Assembly (NCBI RefSeq): GCF_021044685.1
Contig: NZ_CP088014.1
Location: forward strand, 7,178,001-7,242,000
Origin: Bradyrhizobium daqingense
Lineage (GTDB): Bacteria > Pseudomonadota > Alphaproteobacteria > Rhizobiales > Xanthobacteraceae
DNA: 64,000 nt
Direction of reading: 5' to 3'
In this document: positions 44,242 to 53,627 of the stretch, one piece after another
Numbering within the stretch: the stretch's first letter is position 1
Layout of the letters: each line of letters begins with the position of its first letter
Made by a program: the position numbers and the translations under genes
Notes under the pieces: generated by a model
What the model saw: only the letters and a program-made list of their open reading frames with translations
Database searches by the model: none
Told to the model about the DNA's origin: nothing

Positions 44242-44526
44242 TCAAGCGACCCCACGGCTGTTGTGGAACTCGGACGGAGCCAGCAATGCGGCCATCCGCC
44301 GGTGGGTGTCGTGCAGCGCTTCGATGGCGCAATCGAGATCGAAATCCGCCTCGCGAACGGATGCGAAGAACCTGGCCGTCAATGCCAGATCGAGCTTGAC
44401 GCGCGTGGTCCCGTCGCGGCTCTTGCGACGATCGAGCGACAGATTGATGGCGAGATCCCTGGCCGCCATTGCGCCGCAGCCGCACAGCGCGCCGAGTTCA
44501 TCGTATGACATCCAGATTTGAGGCAT
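44242..44526 (-). CDS. Small hypothetical protein
   Basis: This 94-residue soluble protein starts MPQIWMSYDELGALCGCGAM and continues LSLDRRKSRDGTTRVKLDL, a layout I recall from small conserved Bradyrhizobium proteins that may have a winged-helix-like fold (the D-R-R/K-K-S-R-D-G segment). The ATG at 44526 follows GGAAG by five bases. The C-terminal helix holds FASVREADFDLDCAIEAL. No function is known to me. Confidence 0.6.
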   Translation of the reverse strand: MPQIWMSYDELGALCGCGAMAARDLAINLSLDRRKSRDGTTRVKLDLALTARFFASVREADFDLDCAIEALHDTHRRMAALLAPSEFHNSRGVA

Positions 44527-44684
44527 GTTCTTCCACCACACTTGATCGGCCGCGAGACTAGCGCTCACCTCTAAAGGCAGAGTTGCTGCAGCGCGGCCGC
44601 CGCGCGATTCGAGACAACAGCGTCAATGCAACGCTAATCCCGGCGATAGGCGCGGGGGCTTGCGGGTCCCTGTCAACCTGGCCG

Positions 44685-45128
44685 TCACCTGAGCGGACCA
44701 GCCGGGAACGGATGCCGCGGCCGGGACCGGCCGTCGAGTCCTCTGGGCAGCTTGTCGGCCTTGAGCTTCACGACCTCGCACCGGGCGCCGTCGTCAGCCG
44801 GTGCATCTTCCTGGCTGTAGATCAACGTGACCTCGAACCTCACGCCGGGCGCTTCCCGGGCCGTTCCCGAACAGGTCGCCATCGCACCGCTGCACACGCC
44901 GGAAAGGCTGACTTCGACCTCGTCGCGCCCGAACAGCGTCGACGGCCCCTCGGCGTGCCGGCGCGTGGTGAGCACGGCCGTGAAACGTCGATCGTCATCG
45001 AAGTGATAGGAGCCGCCATAGGTGAAGAAGCTGTCGCTGCCCGAAATCCGCCCCTCCGCAAGATGGACGATACCGGTGCCCTGGCCGTGCGGCGTCCTGA
45101 ACCAGGCAGCATATTTGCCTTCTCGCAT
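44685..45128 (-). CDS. GrlR-family regulatory protein
   Basis: This 147-residue protein resembles the GrlR family of small beta-barrel (lipocalin-like) regulators first known as repressors of type III secretion in enteric bacteria. It has MREGKYAAWFRTPHGQGTG, then IVHLAEGRISGSDSFFTYGGSY, and a second sheet with EVEVSLSGVCSG and TCSGTAREAPGVRFEVTL. In rhizobia such proteins occur widely without type III genes. The ATG at 45128 gives the family start; an ATG three codons earlier is possible. The C-terminal ~25 residues are Arg/Pro-rich and unlike the family. Confidence 0.7.
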   Translation of the reverse strand: MREGKYAAWFRTPHGQGTGIVHLAEGRISGSDSFFTYGGSYHFDDDRRFTAVLTTRRHAEGPSTLFGRDEVEVSLSGVCSGAMATCSGTAREAPGVRFEVTLIYSQEDAPADDGARCEVVKLKADKLPRGLDGRSRPRHPFPAGPLR

Positions 45129-45276
45129 CGAAATCATCCGTCGTAAAATTCACTGGTATCTGCAACCAAATCCGGGGCGCGACAATGACCAACGCAGCGC
45201 GCGTCTTCCGACGGTTAACACGCTGCAAAACCGACCGATCAAATTGCTGCCGACGTCGAATGGCGCGGCAGCGGTC

Positions 45277-47004
45277 TCAGAACAATTCTATGCCGTCATC
45301 GGCGGGCGCGACTGCCTCGACCCGGCGCGTCGCGACGATCGATGCCAGTCCGAGCGTTTGCAGGAAGTCGCGATGGACATCCCGTTCGCGCTCCATCGTG
45401 TAGCGCGCAAAAAGCTCATCGAGAACGGCCTGGTCCTGGGGACGCAGCTTCTGCGCGCCGGCACTGGCCGTCTCGAGGCGCGCGGCGACCGCGGGCAAAG
45501 CCGCGGACCCTTCGGCGAGCGTGCTCATCAGGCCTTGCGCCGAATTCATCAGCCCTTCGAACTCGGCACCTTCGACGACGAGTCGGCTCATCAGCTTGCC
45601 GAGCCGTTCATTGCCGGCCTCGACCTCGCGCAGCGCCTGGAGGATCTGCGGCTCGAGCTTGGCGAGCTGCGTCGGATCCCCCTGCACGCGGAGCCGCTTC
45701 AGCTCCCTTGCCGAGCTCTCGATGCCGTCGAGCACCGGCTTCAAGCGGCCTGCCCCCGCCGAGACCTGGTCGGCGGTCGCCTTGAGCTCGTTGGCGATGA
45801 CGACGAAGGCGCTGCCGCGGCTGCCGAGATGGCTTGCCTTGAGACCGGCATTCATTCCGATCAGCGTGATGTCGACGGTTGCCTCGGCAAGCCCGGCGAT
45901 GGCCTGACGAAACTTCGTCAGCGTGTCCTCGACGATCGCGAGCGCTTCGTCCACCGCGCGGCCGGCGCCCTCGCAGGTGGCGATCAGGGTCGATGCGTGA
46001 GCCAGCGTCTGCTTGATGCGCGCCAGGAACGATGACGATCCGCCGTCCTCGCCACCGAACAGCGTTCGGCCGTGGCCGACGACACTGCCCGCATCGCGCA
46101 GGATGGCGGCCAGCGCGCGAACGATCTGCCCGATGTCGCCGCTGAACTCGCGCTGGGCATCCCTGAGCTGAACCGCCTGCAATTGGCAGATCGCGCGCGC
46201 ATCGTCCTCGCTCGCCATCGGCTCGGGAACGAGGCTCGGGGTCGATCCCGAGGCACGGCTGAGCCCGTGAGAGACATGCTCGAGACGCTGGCGCGTACTG
46301 TCGCCGGCCTGCAAGGAGATGATCGCACTGCCCACCGCCTCGGCGATCTTCCGGGTGCTGGAACTCGCGAGGTCGGCGAGATGGCTGCTGTGGCTGCGCT
46401 GGTCGCGCAAGCCGGAATATGCCGCGCCGAGTTCGGCACTCTCCGACGCTAGTTGATTTCCGTAGCGGCTCTCGAACTCCTTTTGCCGGCCGAAGGCGGT
46501 GGCAACGGCCTCGGACAGGCGCTGCTGATCGCGCGCGCAGCCCTCGATCGAGCCCTGCACCGCCTTGCCGAGATCGTAGGCCTCCTGCGTGAAGGCGAGA
46601 AAGCCCTCGCGATCGCCGTCGAGCGAGGCGGCCTCGATCCGCGCGCTGCGGGCGATGATGGTGATCATCTGGATGTGCTTGAACAGCGGCTTGAGCAGAG
46701 CGGATGCATCTAGCGTGTTCTTGCCGATCGTCTCCAGCAGCGCGGTCTCGGCCGGCAAAGCCTGCGCCAGCTTGCTGAGCCGCGCGGCGATCTCCTGCAA
46801 CGCCGTCGCAGCCCCCTCGATCTCCGCACCGGAGAGCTCGGCGGAAAGCGTGGCGAGGCCCTGGTTCAGCTCCTTGAAGATGAGGTGGCCGCGTCCGAGC
46901 TCGTTGCCGACGCGCGCGAACACGTCCTCGATGCGCGAGGAGACGTCCTCGATCGCCGCGGTTGCCTCGGTGAGGGTGCTGGCCGGAATGACGGACATCG
47001 CCAT
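45277..47004 (-). CDS. Soluble MCP-like chemosensory protein
   Basis: This 575-residue protein has no membrane helix and is almost wholly alpha-helical, resembling the coiled-coil architecture of methyl-accepting proteins. VDITLIGMNAGLKASHLGSRGSAFVVIANELK (positions ~400-430) is a divergent version of the MCP signalling hairpin (canonical LLALNAAVEAARAGE-x-GRGFAVVA). So it may receive or relay signals to CheA in the cytoplasm, or compete for it. Its ATG overlaps the cheB stop by one base (TGATG), so it belongs to the operon. The unusual hairpin makes CheA interaction uncertain. Confidence 0.7.
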   Translation of the reverse strand: MAMSVIPASTLTEATAAIEDVSSRIEDVFARVGNELGRGHLIFKELNQGLATLSAELSGAEIEGAATALQEIAARLSKLAQALPAETALLETIGKNTLDASALLKPLFKHIQMITIIARSARIEAASLDGDREGFLAFTQEAYDLGKAVQGSIEGCARDQQRLSEAVATAFGRQKEFESRYGNQLASESAELGAAYSGLRDQRSHSSHLADLASSSTRKIAEAVGSAIISLQAGDSTRQRLEHVSHGLSRASGSTPSLVPEPMASEDDARAICQLQAVQLRDAQREFSGDIGQIVRALAAILRDAGSVVGHGRTLFGGEDGGSSSFLARIKQTLAHASTLIATCEGAGRAVDEALAIVEDTLTKFRQAIAGLAEATVDITLIGMNAGLKASHLGSRGSAFVVIANELKATADQVSAGAGRLKPVLDGIESSARELKRLRVQGDPTQLAKLEPQILQALREVEAGNERLGKLMSRLVVEGAEFEGLMNSAQGLMSTLAEGSAALPAVAARLETASAGAQKLRPQDQAVLDELFARYTMERERDVHRDFLQTLGLASIVATRRVEAVAPADDGIELF

Positions 47005-48095
47005 CAACCTGCCACCGCCGCGTGCCCGGCCTGATACCAGAGCATGATCTCGCGCGAGATCTGGTGCAGCGAGACGACCTTCTCGACGCCGCCATGGGCG
47101 ATGGCTTCCTTGGGCATGCCGAACACCACGCAGCTCTCTTCATCCTGCGCTCGGGTCGAGGCGCCGAGCTTGCGCATCTCCAGCATTCCGCGCGCGCCGT
47201 CGTCGCCCATGCCGGTCATGATCACGCCGAGCGCGTTGGCGCCGGCATGCTGGGCCGCCGAGCGGAACAGCACGTCGACGGACGGACGATGCCGCGACAC
47301 CGGCGGGCCGTCCTTGATCGCGATCTGGTAGCGCAGACCGATGCGCTGGAGCAGCATGTGACGGGCCCCCGGCGAGATATAGGCGCAGCCCGGCAACACC
47401 GGCTCGCCGTCCTCGGCCTCCTTGACCCGCATCTGGCACACGCTGTCGAGGCGCCTCGCGAAAGCCGCCGTGAATCCCGCCGGCATGTGCTGGACGATGA
47501 CGATCGGCGGACAATGGGCGGGCAACATCTCCAGGACGTCGTTGAGCGCTTCGGTTCCGCCCGTCGACGCACCGATGCACACGATACGCTCCGTCGTCGG
47601 CCGCACCTTGCCCTGCACCGGCGGCGGGATGATCGCGTCGGCCGTCAGCTTCTTCTCGATCTCACGATGCGCCGCCCGCGGGCGCACGCGCGCACGCGCC
47701 GCCGACTTCACGGCCTCGCGCAGCCGCGAGGAGCATTCGAGCAGCGCCTGACGCGTGTCGATCTTCGGCTTCGGCATGATGTCGACGGCGCCCGCTTCGA
47801 ACGCCTCGAACATCACGTTGGAGCCCTCCTCGGTCAGCGAGGAGCAGATGATCACCGGGATCGGGCGCTGCGCCATGATCTTACGCAGGAACGTCATGCC
47901 GTCCATGCGCGGCATCTCGAGGTCGAGGATCATGACGTCGGGGATTTCGTTCTGGAGGCGGCGCGCCGCGGCGAACGGATCCGAAGCCGTTCCCATCACC
48001 TCGATATCGGGATCGTCGTTGAGGATCGTCTGCAGGATTTGGCGCACCGACGCCGAATCGTCCACGATCAATACGCGAACTTTCTCCTTCGGCAT
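47004..48095 (-). CDS. cheB: CheB protein-glutamate methylesterase
   Basis: CheB removes methyl groups from MCP glutamates and deamidates glutamines. The 363-residue protein has an N-terminal receiver domain (phosphorylation site Asp58 in VMILDLEMP, acidic pair VDD at 11-13), a linker and a C-terminal methylesterase domain. The catalytic triad is visible as Ser in GASTGGTEAL, His in VIVQHMPAG and Asp in MTGMGDDGARG. The start at 48095 lies 17 bp after the cheR stop and follows GGAGCG; the longer frame adds 43 unrelated residues. It is part of the operon with cheR, cheA, cheW and cheY. Confidence 0.95.
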   Translation of the reverse strand: MPKEKVRVLIVDDSASVRQILQTILNDDPDIEVMGTASDPFAAARRLQNEIPDVMILDLEMPRMDGMTFLRKIMAQRPIPVIICSSLTEEGSNVMFEAFEAGAVDIMPKPKIDTRQALLECSSRLREAVKSAARARVRPRAAHREIEKKLTADAIIPPPVQGKVRPTTERIVCIGASTGGTEALNDVLEMLPAHCPPIVIVQHMPAGFTAAFARRLDSVCQMRVKEAEDGEPVLPGCAYISPGARHMLLQRIGLRYQIAIKDGPPVSRHRPSVDVLFRSAAQHAGANALGVIMTGMGDDGARGMLEMRKLGASTRAQDEESCVVFGMPKEAIAHGGVEKVVSLHQISREIMLWYQAGHAAVAG

Positions 48096-48112
48096 TGTTG
48101 GCGGCGCTCCGA

Positions 48113-48967
48113 TCAAACCTGGAAAATGGTGGGCTGAACCTGCTTCAGGCCCGGCACTGCGCTGTGAATCATCGACTCGGAATGGCCGACCAGCAAATAG
48201 CCCCCGGGGCGTAAATGGCTGCACAGCCGCTCGATCACCTTGCGCTGGGTCTCGCGCTCGAAATAGATCAGGACGTTCCGGCAGAAGACGATGTCGACGT
48301 CGCGGTCGACGGGATAGGACGCGTCCATGAGATTCATCCGCATGAAATGCGTCATGCGCCGCAACTCCGGCACCACCCGCACCTCACCGCGCGACTTGTC
48401 CCGGGAGGACAGGAAATATCGCTTCAGGTAAGGCTCCGGCACCGGGGCGAGGACGTCCCTGGTGTAAATCGCTGTCTTGGCGAGACGCAGAACGGCGGTC
48501 GAGATGTCGGTCCCGAGGATGCGGTATTGAAAGCGCGAGCCGTTCCGCGTCATGTCGTCCAGCACCATCGCGGTCGTGTAGGCCTCCATGCCGGTGGAGC
48601 TCGCCGAGCTCCAGATCTTCAGGTTGGCGTTCTTGCGCCCATGCGATTTCAGCAAAGCGGGGACTGCGATCTCCCGCATGAACGTGAAGTGCTGCGGCTC
48701 GCGGAAGAAATCGGTCTTGTTGGTCGTCACCACGTCGATCAGATGGGTGAGCTCGGTGTCGAAATGATCGGCCTCGAACAGGTTCTCGACATATTCGTTG
48801 AGGTCGGAGAAGTTCAGCGCGCGCACGCGCTTGTGCAGCCGCCCCTCCAGCATCAGCCGCTTGCCCTGCGGCAGCTTGATGCCGACCTGGCCCTCGATGA
48901 GTTCGGCGATGGTCCGGAAGTGGCGGTCCGACAGATGCACGGCTGTATCCTGTGACGCAGGCATCAT
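48113..48967 (-). CDS. cheR: CheR MCP methyltransferase
   Basis: CheR methylates MCP glutamates with S-adenosylmethionine. The 284-residue protein has an N-terminal helical domain (SDRHFRTIAELIEGQVGIKL) and a Rossmann methyltransferase domain: LKIWSSASSTGMEAYTTAM is the SAM-binding start, ILGTDISTAVLRLA follows and DIVFCRNVLIYFERETQ is the typical CheR motif. Target pentapeptides are not seen in the two membrane MCPs here. Start is the first of two ATG codons at 48967/48964. It precedes cheB by 17 bp. Confidence 0.95.
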   Translation of the reverse strand: MMPASQDTAVHLSDRHFRTIAELIEGQVGIKLPQGKRLMLEGRLHKRVRALNFSDLNEYVENLFEADHFDTELTHLIDVVTTNKTDFFREPQHFTFMREIAVPALLKSHGRKNANLKIWSSASSTGMEAYTTAMVLDDMTRNGSRFQYRILGTDISTAVLRLAKTAIYTRDVLAPVPEPYLKRYFLSSRDKSRGEVRVVPELRRMTHFMRMNLMDASYPVDRDVDIVFCRNVLIYFERETQRKVIERLCSHLRPGGYLLVGHSESMIHSAVPGLKQVQPTIFQV

Positions 48968-49104
48968 CGCTGCATGCCCCCATCCGGGATGGCCGCCGCC
49001 TGCACTGAATGTCGGGCCATGCCGGCCATCTTACGTCCTACGCGTTGACGCCATTAGGGCGGATGGATCGACCTGTTATGGCGGGCCGATCCCCTGGCCC
49101 GCTC

Positions 49105-51273
49105 TCAGCGCTGAAAATCGGCGTCCCGATCGTCCTCGCCGCCGTTCATGTCGAAGGCGAAGCCGCCGCCGGCCACCTTCACCGCGCGCGCCGGCTTGCC
49201 TAGCGGCTTCTTGGCCGGACGCTCGGCGGCAGCCATCGTCGCCGCCTTGGCGCGCAGCTGCGTGACCGCCCGGTCGATCGGTGCAGCCGCCTGGCTCTTC
49301 GCGCCCTGGTCGATGCGGAAATAGGCGATGGTCGACTGCAGCTGCTCGGCCTGCGAGGCGAGCTCCTCGGAGGTCGAGGACACCTGCTCGGAGGCGCTGG
49401 CGTTCTGCTGGCCGACCTTGTCGAGCTGCTGGATCGCCTGGTTGATCTGGGCGGACCCGACGTCCTGCTCGCGGCAGGCCGCAGTGATCTCCTCGACCAG
49501 CGCGGCGGTCTTCTTGATGTCCGGAACGAGCTTTGACAGCATGTTGCCGGCATCTTGAGCGACCTTGACGGTTTCCGACGACAGGGATCCTATCTCGGCT
49601 GCGGCGGCCTGGCTCCGTTCAGCCAGCTTGCGCACTTCGGAAGCGACCACCGCGAAGCCCTTGCCGTGCTCGCCGGCGCGCGCGGCTTCCACCGCCGCGT
49701 TGAGCGCGAGCAGGTCGGTCTGACGTGCGATCTCCTGCACGATCGTGATCTTCTCGGCGATGGTCTGCATCGCGTTGACGGCGCGGCCCACCGCGATGCC
49801 GCTGGCTTCGGCATCCTTGGCCGACTGGGCCGCGATCTTCTCGGTCTGGTTGGCGTTGTCGGCATTCTGCTTCACGTTGGAAGCCATCTCCTCCATCGAG
49901 GAGGAGGCCTCCTCGGCGGAGGACGCCTGCTCCGTCGCGCCCTGCGAGAGCTGCTCGGCGCTGGCGGACAATTCCTGGCTGCCGGCGGAGACGTTTTGCG
50001 CCGCGGTGAGAGCTTCGGACACGATCTGACGAAGTTTCTCGATCATGCGCTCGAGCGCAAGACCGAGCGTGTCCTTGTCCGAGAGCGGCTTGGCTTCGAC
50101 CGTGAGGTTGCCATGTGCAATCTCGTTGGCGATTGCCGCGGTGGCATTCAGATTGGCAGTCATCGCATTGAGGGATGCCACGAGATCGCCGACCTCGTCA
50201 TTGCTCGACACGCTGATCTTCTGGCTGAGGTCGCCGACGGATACAGCGTTGGCGAGACCAACTGCGCGGGCGAGCCGGCGGCTGATGTTGAGCGCGATCC
50301 AGGTCGCCGAAACGATTGCGATCAACAGCGCAGCGCAGATCATGCTGATCAAGAGCATCTTGGCGAAGGCTGCGTCTCTCGCCCCCTCCTCCGCGACCTC
50401 GGCCATCTGCTTTTCGTTCCGCTGAACGTACTGCTCGATGGCATCCAGGGCCTCGTTGAAGGCTTTGCGGCCTTCACCGCCAGCGATCGCCGCCGCCTTC
50501 AGGTTGCCGGCTTCGAGCGTCAGCCGCGAAACATTCTCCGCGACCTTCGCGAGACGGTCCAACTGCGCGTTGATGGCACTGGCCGCGCCTGATTGATTCA
50601 CTTGCGCAACGGCCGCCTTGAGACCGGCCAGCCGCTGCGTGGTCTCCTTCACATCGGATTCGACCTCCTGCACCGTTGTGGCCGAATAGCTCGATACGAC
50701 CGAACGCGCGAGCCGCGCGACCTCGCTACGGGCCGTCAGCAATGCGGCTGCACGCTGGCTCTCGGAACCGCTACCGCCGGCTTCCGTGAGCGCCGCATCC
50801 ACCATCGCGTCGAGGTCCTTGACCGCGACCTGCCCTTCGGACTTCCACAGCTGCGCAGCCCGGTTGTTCGAGTTGAGCAGCGCAAACTTGCCGGCCTGAT
50901 CTTCCAGCTCGTTCATGCGCTTGATCGGACCGGAAGCCTGATCGAGCACGCGCCGGCCGTTCTCGCTGGCCTTGCTGTAGAGCTCACCGTTGAGCTTGAG
51001 AGTCTTCTCGCGACGCGTCAGCATCGCGTTGTAATTGTCTTGCGTTTCCTTGTCCGAGACCGCCTGTATCATGCGGGTCTCGGCGCGCTGTTGCGACTGG
51101 ATTGCACTCATGACGTCGGCGGCCAGCTTGGTGCGATTGGCCTGGCCGACGATGCGCTCCTGCTGCTCCGTCAGGGTGGAAAGCGAGTTATAGGCGACCC
51201 CTCCGGTAATCATCGAGAGAACGATGACTGCGCCGAACGCAGATGCGAGCTTGGCCTTGACGGTGAATCTCAT
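49105..51273 (-). CDS. Methyl-accepting chemotaxis protein
   Basis: This 722-residue receptor has two membrane helices (near residues 11-31 and 305-328) enclosing a ~270-residue helical sensor domain, then a HAMP domain (VGDLSQKISVSSNDEVGDL), an additional linker and a cytoplasmic signalling domain. The hairpin is QTDLLALNAAVEAARAGEHG. The C-terminal tail is shared with the second MCP (FAFDM, then DADFQR) and lacks a CheR-docking pentapeptide. The ligand is unknown. It lies between cheR (137 bp) and cheW (67 bp) in the operon. Confidence 0.93.
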   Translation of the reverse strand: MRFTVKAKLASAFGAVIVLSMITGGVAYNSLSTLTEQQERIVGQANRTKLAADVMSAIQSQQRAETRMIQAVSDKETQDNYNAMLTRREKTLKLNGELYSKASENGRRVLDQASGPIKRMNELEDQAGKFALLNSNNRAAQLWKSEGQVAVKDLDAMVDAALTEAGGSGSESQRAAALLTARSEVARLARSVVSSYSATTVQEVESDVKETTQRLAGLKAAVAQVNQSGAASAINAQLDRLAKVAENVSRLTLEAGNLKAAAIAGGEGRKAFNEALDAIEQYVQRNEKQMAEVAEEGARDAAFAKMLLISMICAALLIAIVSATWIALNISRRLARAVGLANAVSVGDLSQKISVSSNDEVGDLVASLNAMTANLNATAAIANEIAHGNLTVEAKPLSDKDTLGLALERMIEKLRQIVSEALTAAQNVSAGSQELSASAEQLSQGATEQASSAEEASSSMEEMASNVKQNADNANQTEKIAAQSAKDAEASGIAVGRAVNAMQTIAEKITIVQEIARQTDLLALNAAVEAARAGEHGKGFAVVASEVRKLAERSQAAAAEIGSLSSETVKVAQDAGNMLSKLVPDIKKTAALVEEITAACREQDVGSAQINQAIQQLDKVGQQNASASEQVSSTSEELASQAEQLQSTIAYFRIDQGAKSQAAAPIDRAVTQLRAKAATMAAAERPAKKPLGKPARAVKVAGGGFAFDMNGGEDDRDADFQR

Positions 51274-51340
51274 TTTCAGTCTCGTAGTTCGAATGGAATT
51301 GAGGTGAATTTGGGCTTAGCCACGCATTACTGGTAGGCGC

Positions 51341-51829
51341 TCAGGCGGCGCAGAACGCATCCGGCGCCGTGTCTCGGACTTCTGGAACCTCATCGTTCGC
51401 CATCAGCTTGGCGAGATCGAATATCACGACGAACTTATCCCCCTTGCGGCCGATGCCGGCTGCATAATCCGACTGCCATTTGCCGCCGACCTCGGGCACT
51501 GGCTCGATCGCCTGCTCGTCGATGTCGGTGACCTCGAAAACGCAATCGGCGACGAAACCGACGCCGACCAGACGGTCCTTCATCGGCACGTCGAGGATGA
51601 TGATACGCGTCGCTTCAGTCGCGGAGACGCTGGGCAAGCCGAGCTTGGTCCTGAGATCGACGATCGGATAGCCGCTGCCCCGCACATCGATCATGCCGAG
51701 CAGAAAGTTCGGCGCCTGCGGCAACCGCGAGATCGGCCGCATGTCGAGGATCTCCCGGACGTTGAGGATGCTGATGCCGAACGTTTCGCCGGCGAGCCCG
51801 AGCGTCAGATATTGCGAGGTTGCGGCCAT
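51341..51829 (-). CDS. cheW: CheW coupling protein
   Basis: CheW links MCPs to CheA. This 162-residue protein has the CheW SH3-like fold with TLGLAGETFGISILNVREIL, RLPQAPNFLLGMIDVRG and YPIVDLRTKLGL in order. It starts at ATG 51829 (MAATSQYLTL); the longer frame uses a TTG. One of two CheW proteins in this operon (the other at 53628), each placed in front of an MCP gene. It also carries a KFVVIFDLAKLM segment near the end, as usual for CheW. Confidence 0.93.
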   Translation of the reverse strand: MAATSQYLTLGLAGETFGISILNVREILDMRPISRLPQAPNFLLGMIDVRGSGYPIVDLRTKLGLPSVSATEATRIIILDVPMKDRLVGVGFVADCVFEVTDIDEQAIEPVPEVGGKWQSDYAAGIGRKGDKFVVIFDLAKLMANDEVPEVRDTAPDAFCAA

Positions 51830-51893
51830 GATGTAGCCCAAGGGTCCGGGGTTGGGATTGAATGCGGTCCGACATCAGAGCCGGACCGATTGA

Positions 51894-53591
51894 TCAACGT
51901 TGGAAGTCGGCGTCCCGCTCGTCTTCGTCCTCGTGCATGTCGAAGGCGAAGCCGCCGCCGCCGGCGACTTTCAGCGCACGCGCCGGCTTGCGGACGGGCG
52001 CGGGCCTGTTCCCACTGCGATCCGCTGCTGCCATGTGCGCAGCCTTGGCACGAAGCTGGGTGACGGCCCGGTCGATCGGCGCCGTCGCCGCAGTCTCGCC
52101 GCGTCCGCCATGCTCGATGCGGAAGAACGAGATCGTCGACTGGAGCTGCTCGGCCTGCGAGGCAAGCTCCTCCGAGGTCGAGGACACCTGCTCGGAGGCG
52201 CTGGCGTTCTGCTGGCCGACCTTGTCGAGCTGCTGGATCGCCTGGTTGATCTGGGCCGAGCCAACGTCCTGCTCACGGCAGGCTGCGGTGATCTCCTGGA
52301 CCAGCTCGGCAGTCTTCCTGATGTCGGGCACGAGCTTGGACAGCATCGCGCCGGCCTCCTGCGCGACCTTCACGCTCTCGCCCGACAGCGTGCCGATGTC
52401 GGCAGCGGCCGCCTGGCTGCGTTCGGCCAGTTTCCGTACTTCGGAGGCGACCACGGCAAAGCCCTTGCCGTGCTCGCCGGCGCGCGCGGCCTCCACTGCC
52501 GCGTTGAGCGCGAGCAGATCGGTCTGGCGCGCGATCTCCTGCACGATCGTGATTTTCTCGGCGATAGTCCGCATCGCCTCGACCGCACGACCTACGGCAA
52601 CACCGCTGGCTTCAGCATCCCTGGCCGATTGGGCCGCGATCTTCTCGGTCTGATTGGCGTTGTCAGCATTCTGTTTCACGTTCGAGGCCATCTCCTCCAT
52701 CGAGGACGACGCTTCCTCGGCCGACGAGGCCTGCTCGGTCGCGCCCTGCGAGAGCTGCTCTGCGCTGGCGGACAGTTCTTGGCTGCCGGCGGACACATTC
52801 TGGGCAGCGGTAAGCGCCTCCGAGACGACCTGCCGGAGTTTCTCGACCATGCTGTTCAGCGATTTGGTGAGATCGCCGATCTCATCATTGCTGGAGACAT
52901 CGATCGTCCGGCTGAGATCGCCGGTGGCAACCGCACCGGCGAGCCCCACCGCGCGGCCGAGACCGCGGGCGATGCTGACGGAGATCCAGATCGCGGCTAT
53001 CAGACCAATCGCAAGCGAGGCAAGGACGAACGAGACCAACAGGAAGTGGGCACGATTGCCATCTGCATGAGCCTGGGCGGCCTGATTTGCCATGTTTTTC
53101 CTGGAGTTCATGACGTAGGCCTCGGCGGCTTCCATCGCCTCGCCAACGGCCTTGCGAACCTCAGTCATGGAGCGTTCGGCCGCCTTTGTCTTGTCGGTCC
53201 GGGCGGTCTTCAGGGTCTCGTCCTGCACCGCGTTCATGTGCGCATAGGCAGCGGCGAAGCCGTCGAGCAGCTTCTTGCCTTCGGGAGAGGCCGCAGCGTG
53301 AATCTCGTCCTTCAGCTTCAGAAGCGTCTCACGCTGTTTGGCGATCTCGGCAAGGAAGCGCTGAGTTTCGCTTTCGGGCGCGAGAATGAGATTCTTCTCG
53401 GCGCGAACCTGGAGCAGGATTCCCCGCTCGATCTCGGCCGCTCTTTCCATCCGGCCGGCGCGCGCCACCAGGCTATCGGCGGTGTCGATCATGTCGCTCA
53501 GCTTCACGTAAGCGAGACCTCCCGCCGCCATGGAGAGCAACAGAACCACGCCGAATGCACTGGCAAGCTTTGCCTTGACGGTAAATCTCAT
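51894..53591 (-). CDS. Methyl-accepting chemotaxis protein, 4-helix-bundle sensor
   Basis: This 565-residue receptor has helices at about residues 11-30 and 185-208 enclosing a ~150-residue helical sensor, a HAMP domain (ATGDLSRTIDVSSNDEIGDL) and the signalling domain. From the HAMP end onward (about 245-565) it is nearly identical to the MCP at 49105, while the sensor differs, so the two arose by duplication or share a converted signalling domain. The linker is about 40 residues shorter than in the other MCP. AGGGG-type ribosome-binding site precedes ATG 53591. Confidence 0.93.
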   Translation of the reverse strand: MRFTVKAKLASAFGVVLLLSMAAGGLAYVKLSDMIDTADSLVARAGRMERAAEIERGILLQVRAEKNLILAPESETQRFLAEIAKQRETLLKLKDEIHAAASPEGKKLLDGFAAAYAHMNAVQDETLKTARTDKTKAAERSMTEVRKAVGEAMEAAEAYVMNSRKNMANQAAQAHADGNRAHFLLVSFVLASLAIGLIAAIWISVSIARGLGRAVGLAGAVATGDLSRTIDVSSNDEIGDLTKSLNSMVEKLRQVVSEALTAAQNVSAGSQELSASAEQLSQGATEQASSAEEASSSMEEMASNVKQNADNANQTEKIAAQSARDAEASGVAVGRAVEAMRTIAEKITIVQEIARQTDLLALNAAVEAARAGEHGKGFAVVASEVRKLAERSQAAAADIGTLSGESVKVAQEAGAMLSKLVPDIRKTAELVQEITAACREQDVGSAQINQAIQQLDKVGQQNASASEQVSSTSEELASQAEQLQSTISFFRIEHGGRGETAATAPIDRAVTQLRAKAAHMAAADRSGNRPAPVRKPARALKVAGGGGFAFDMHEDEDERDADFQR

Positions 53592-53627
53592 ATCCAGCCC
53601 CTACAGATCTCGCCCCGAGATCTCATT

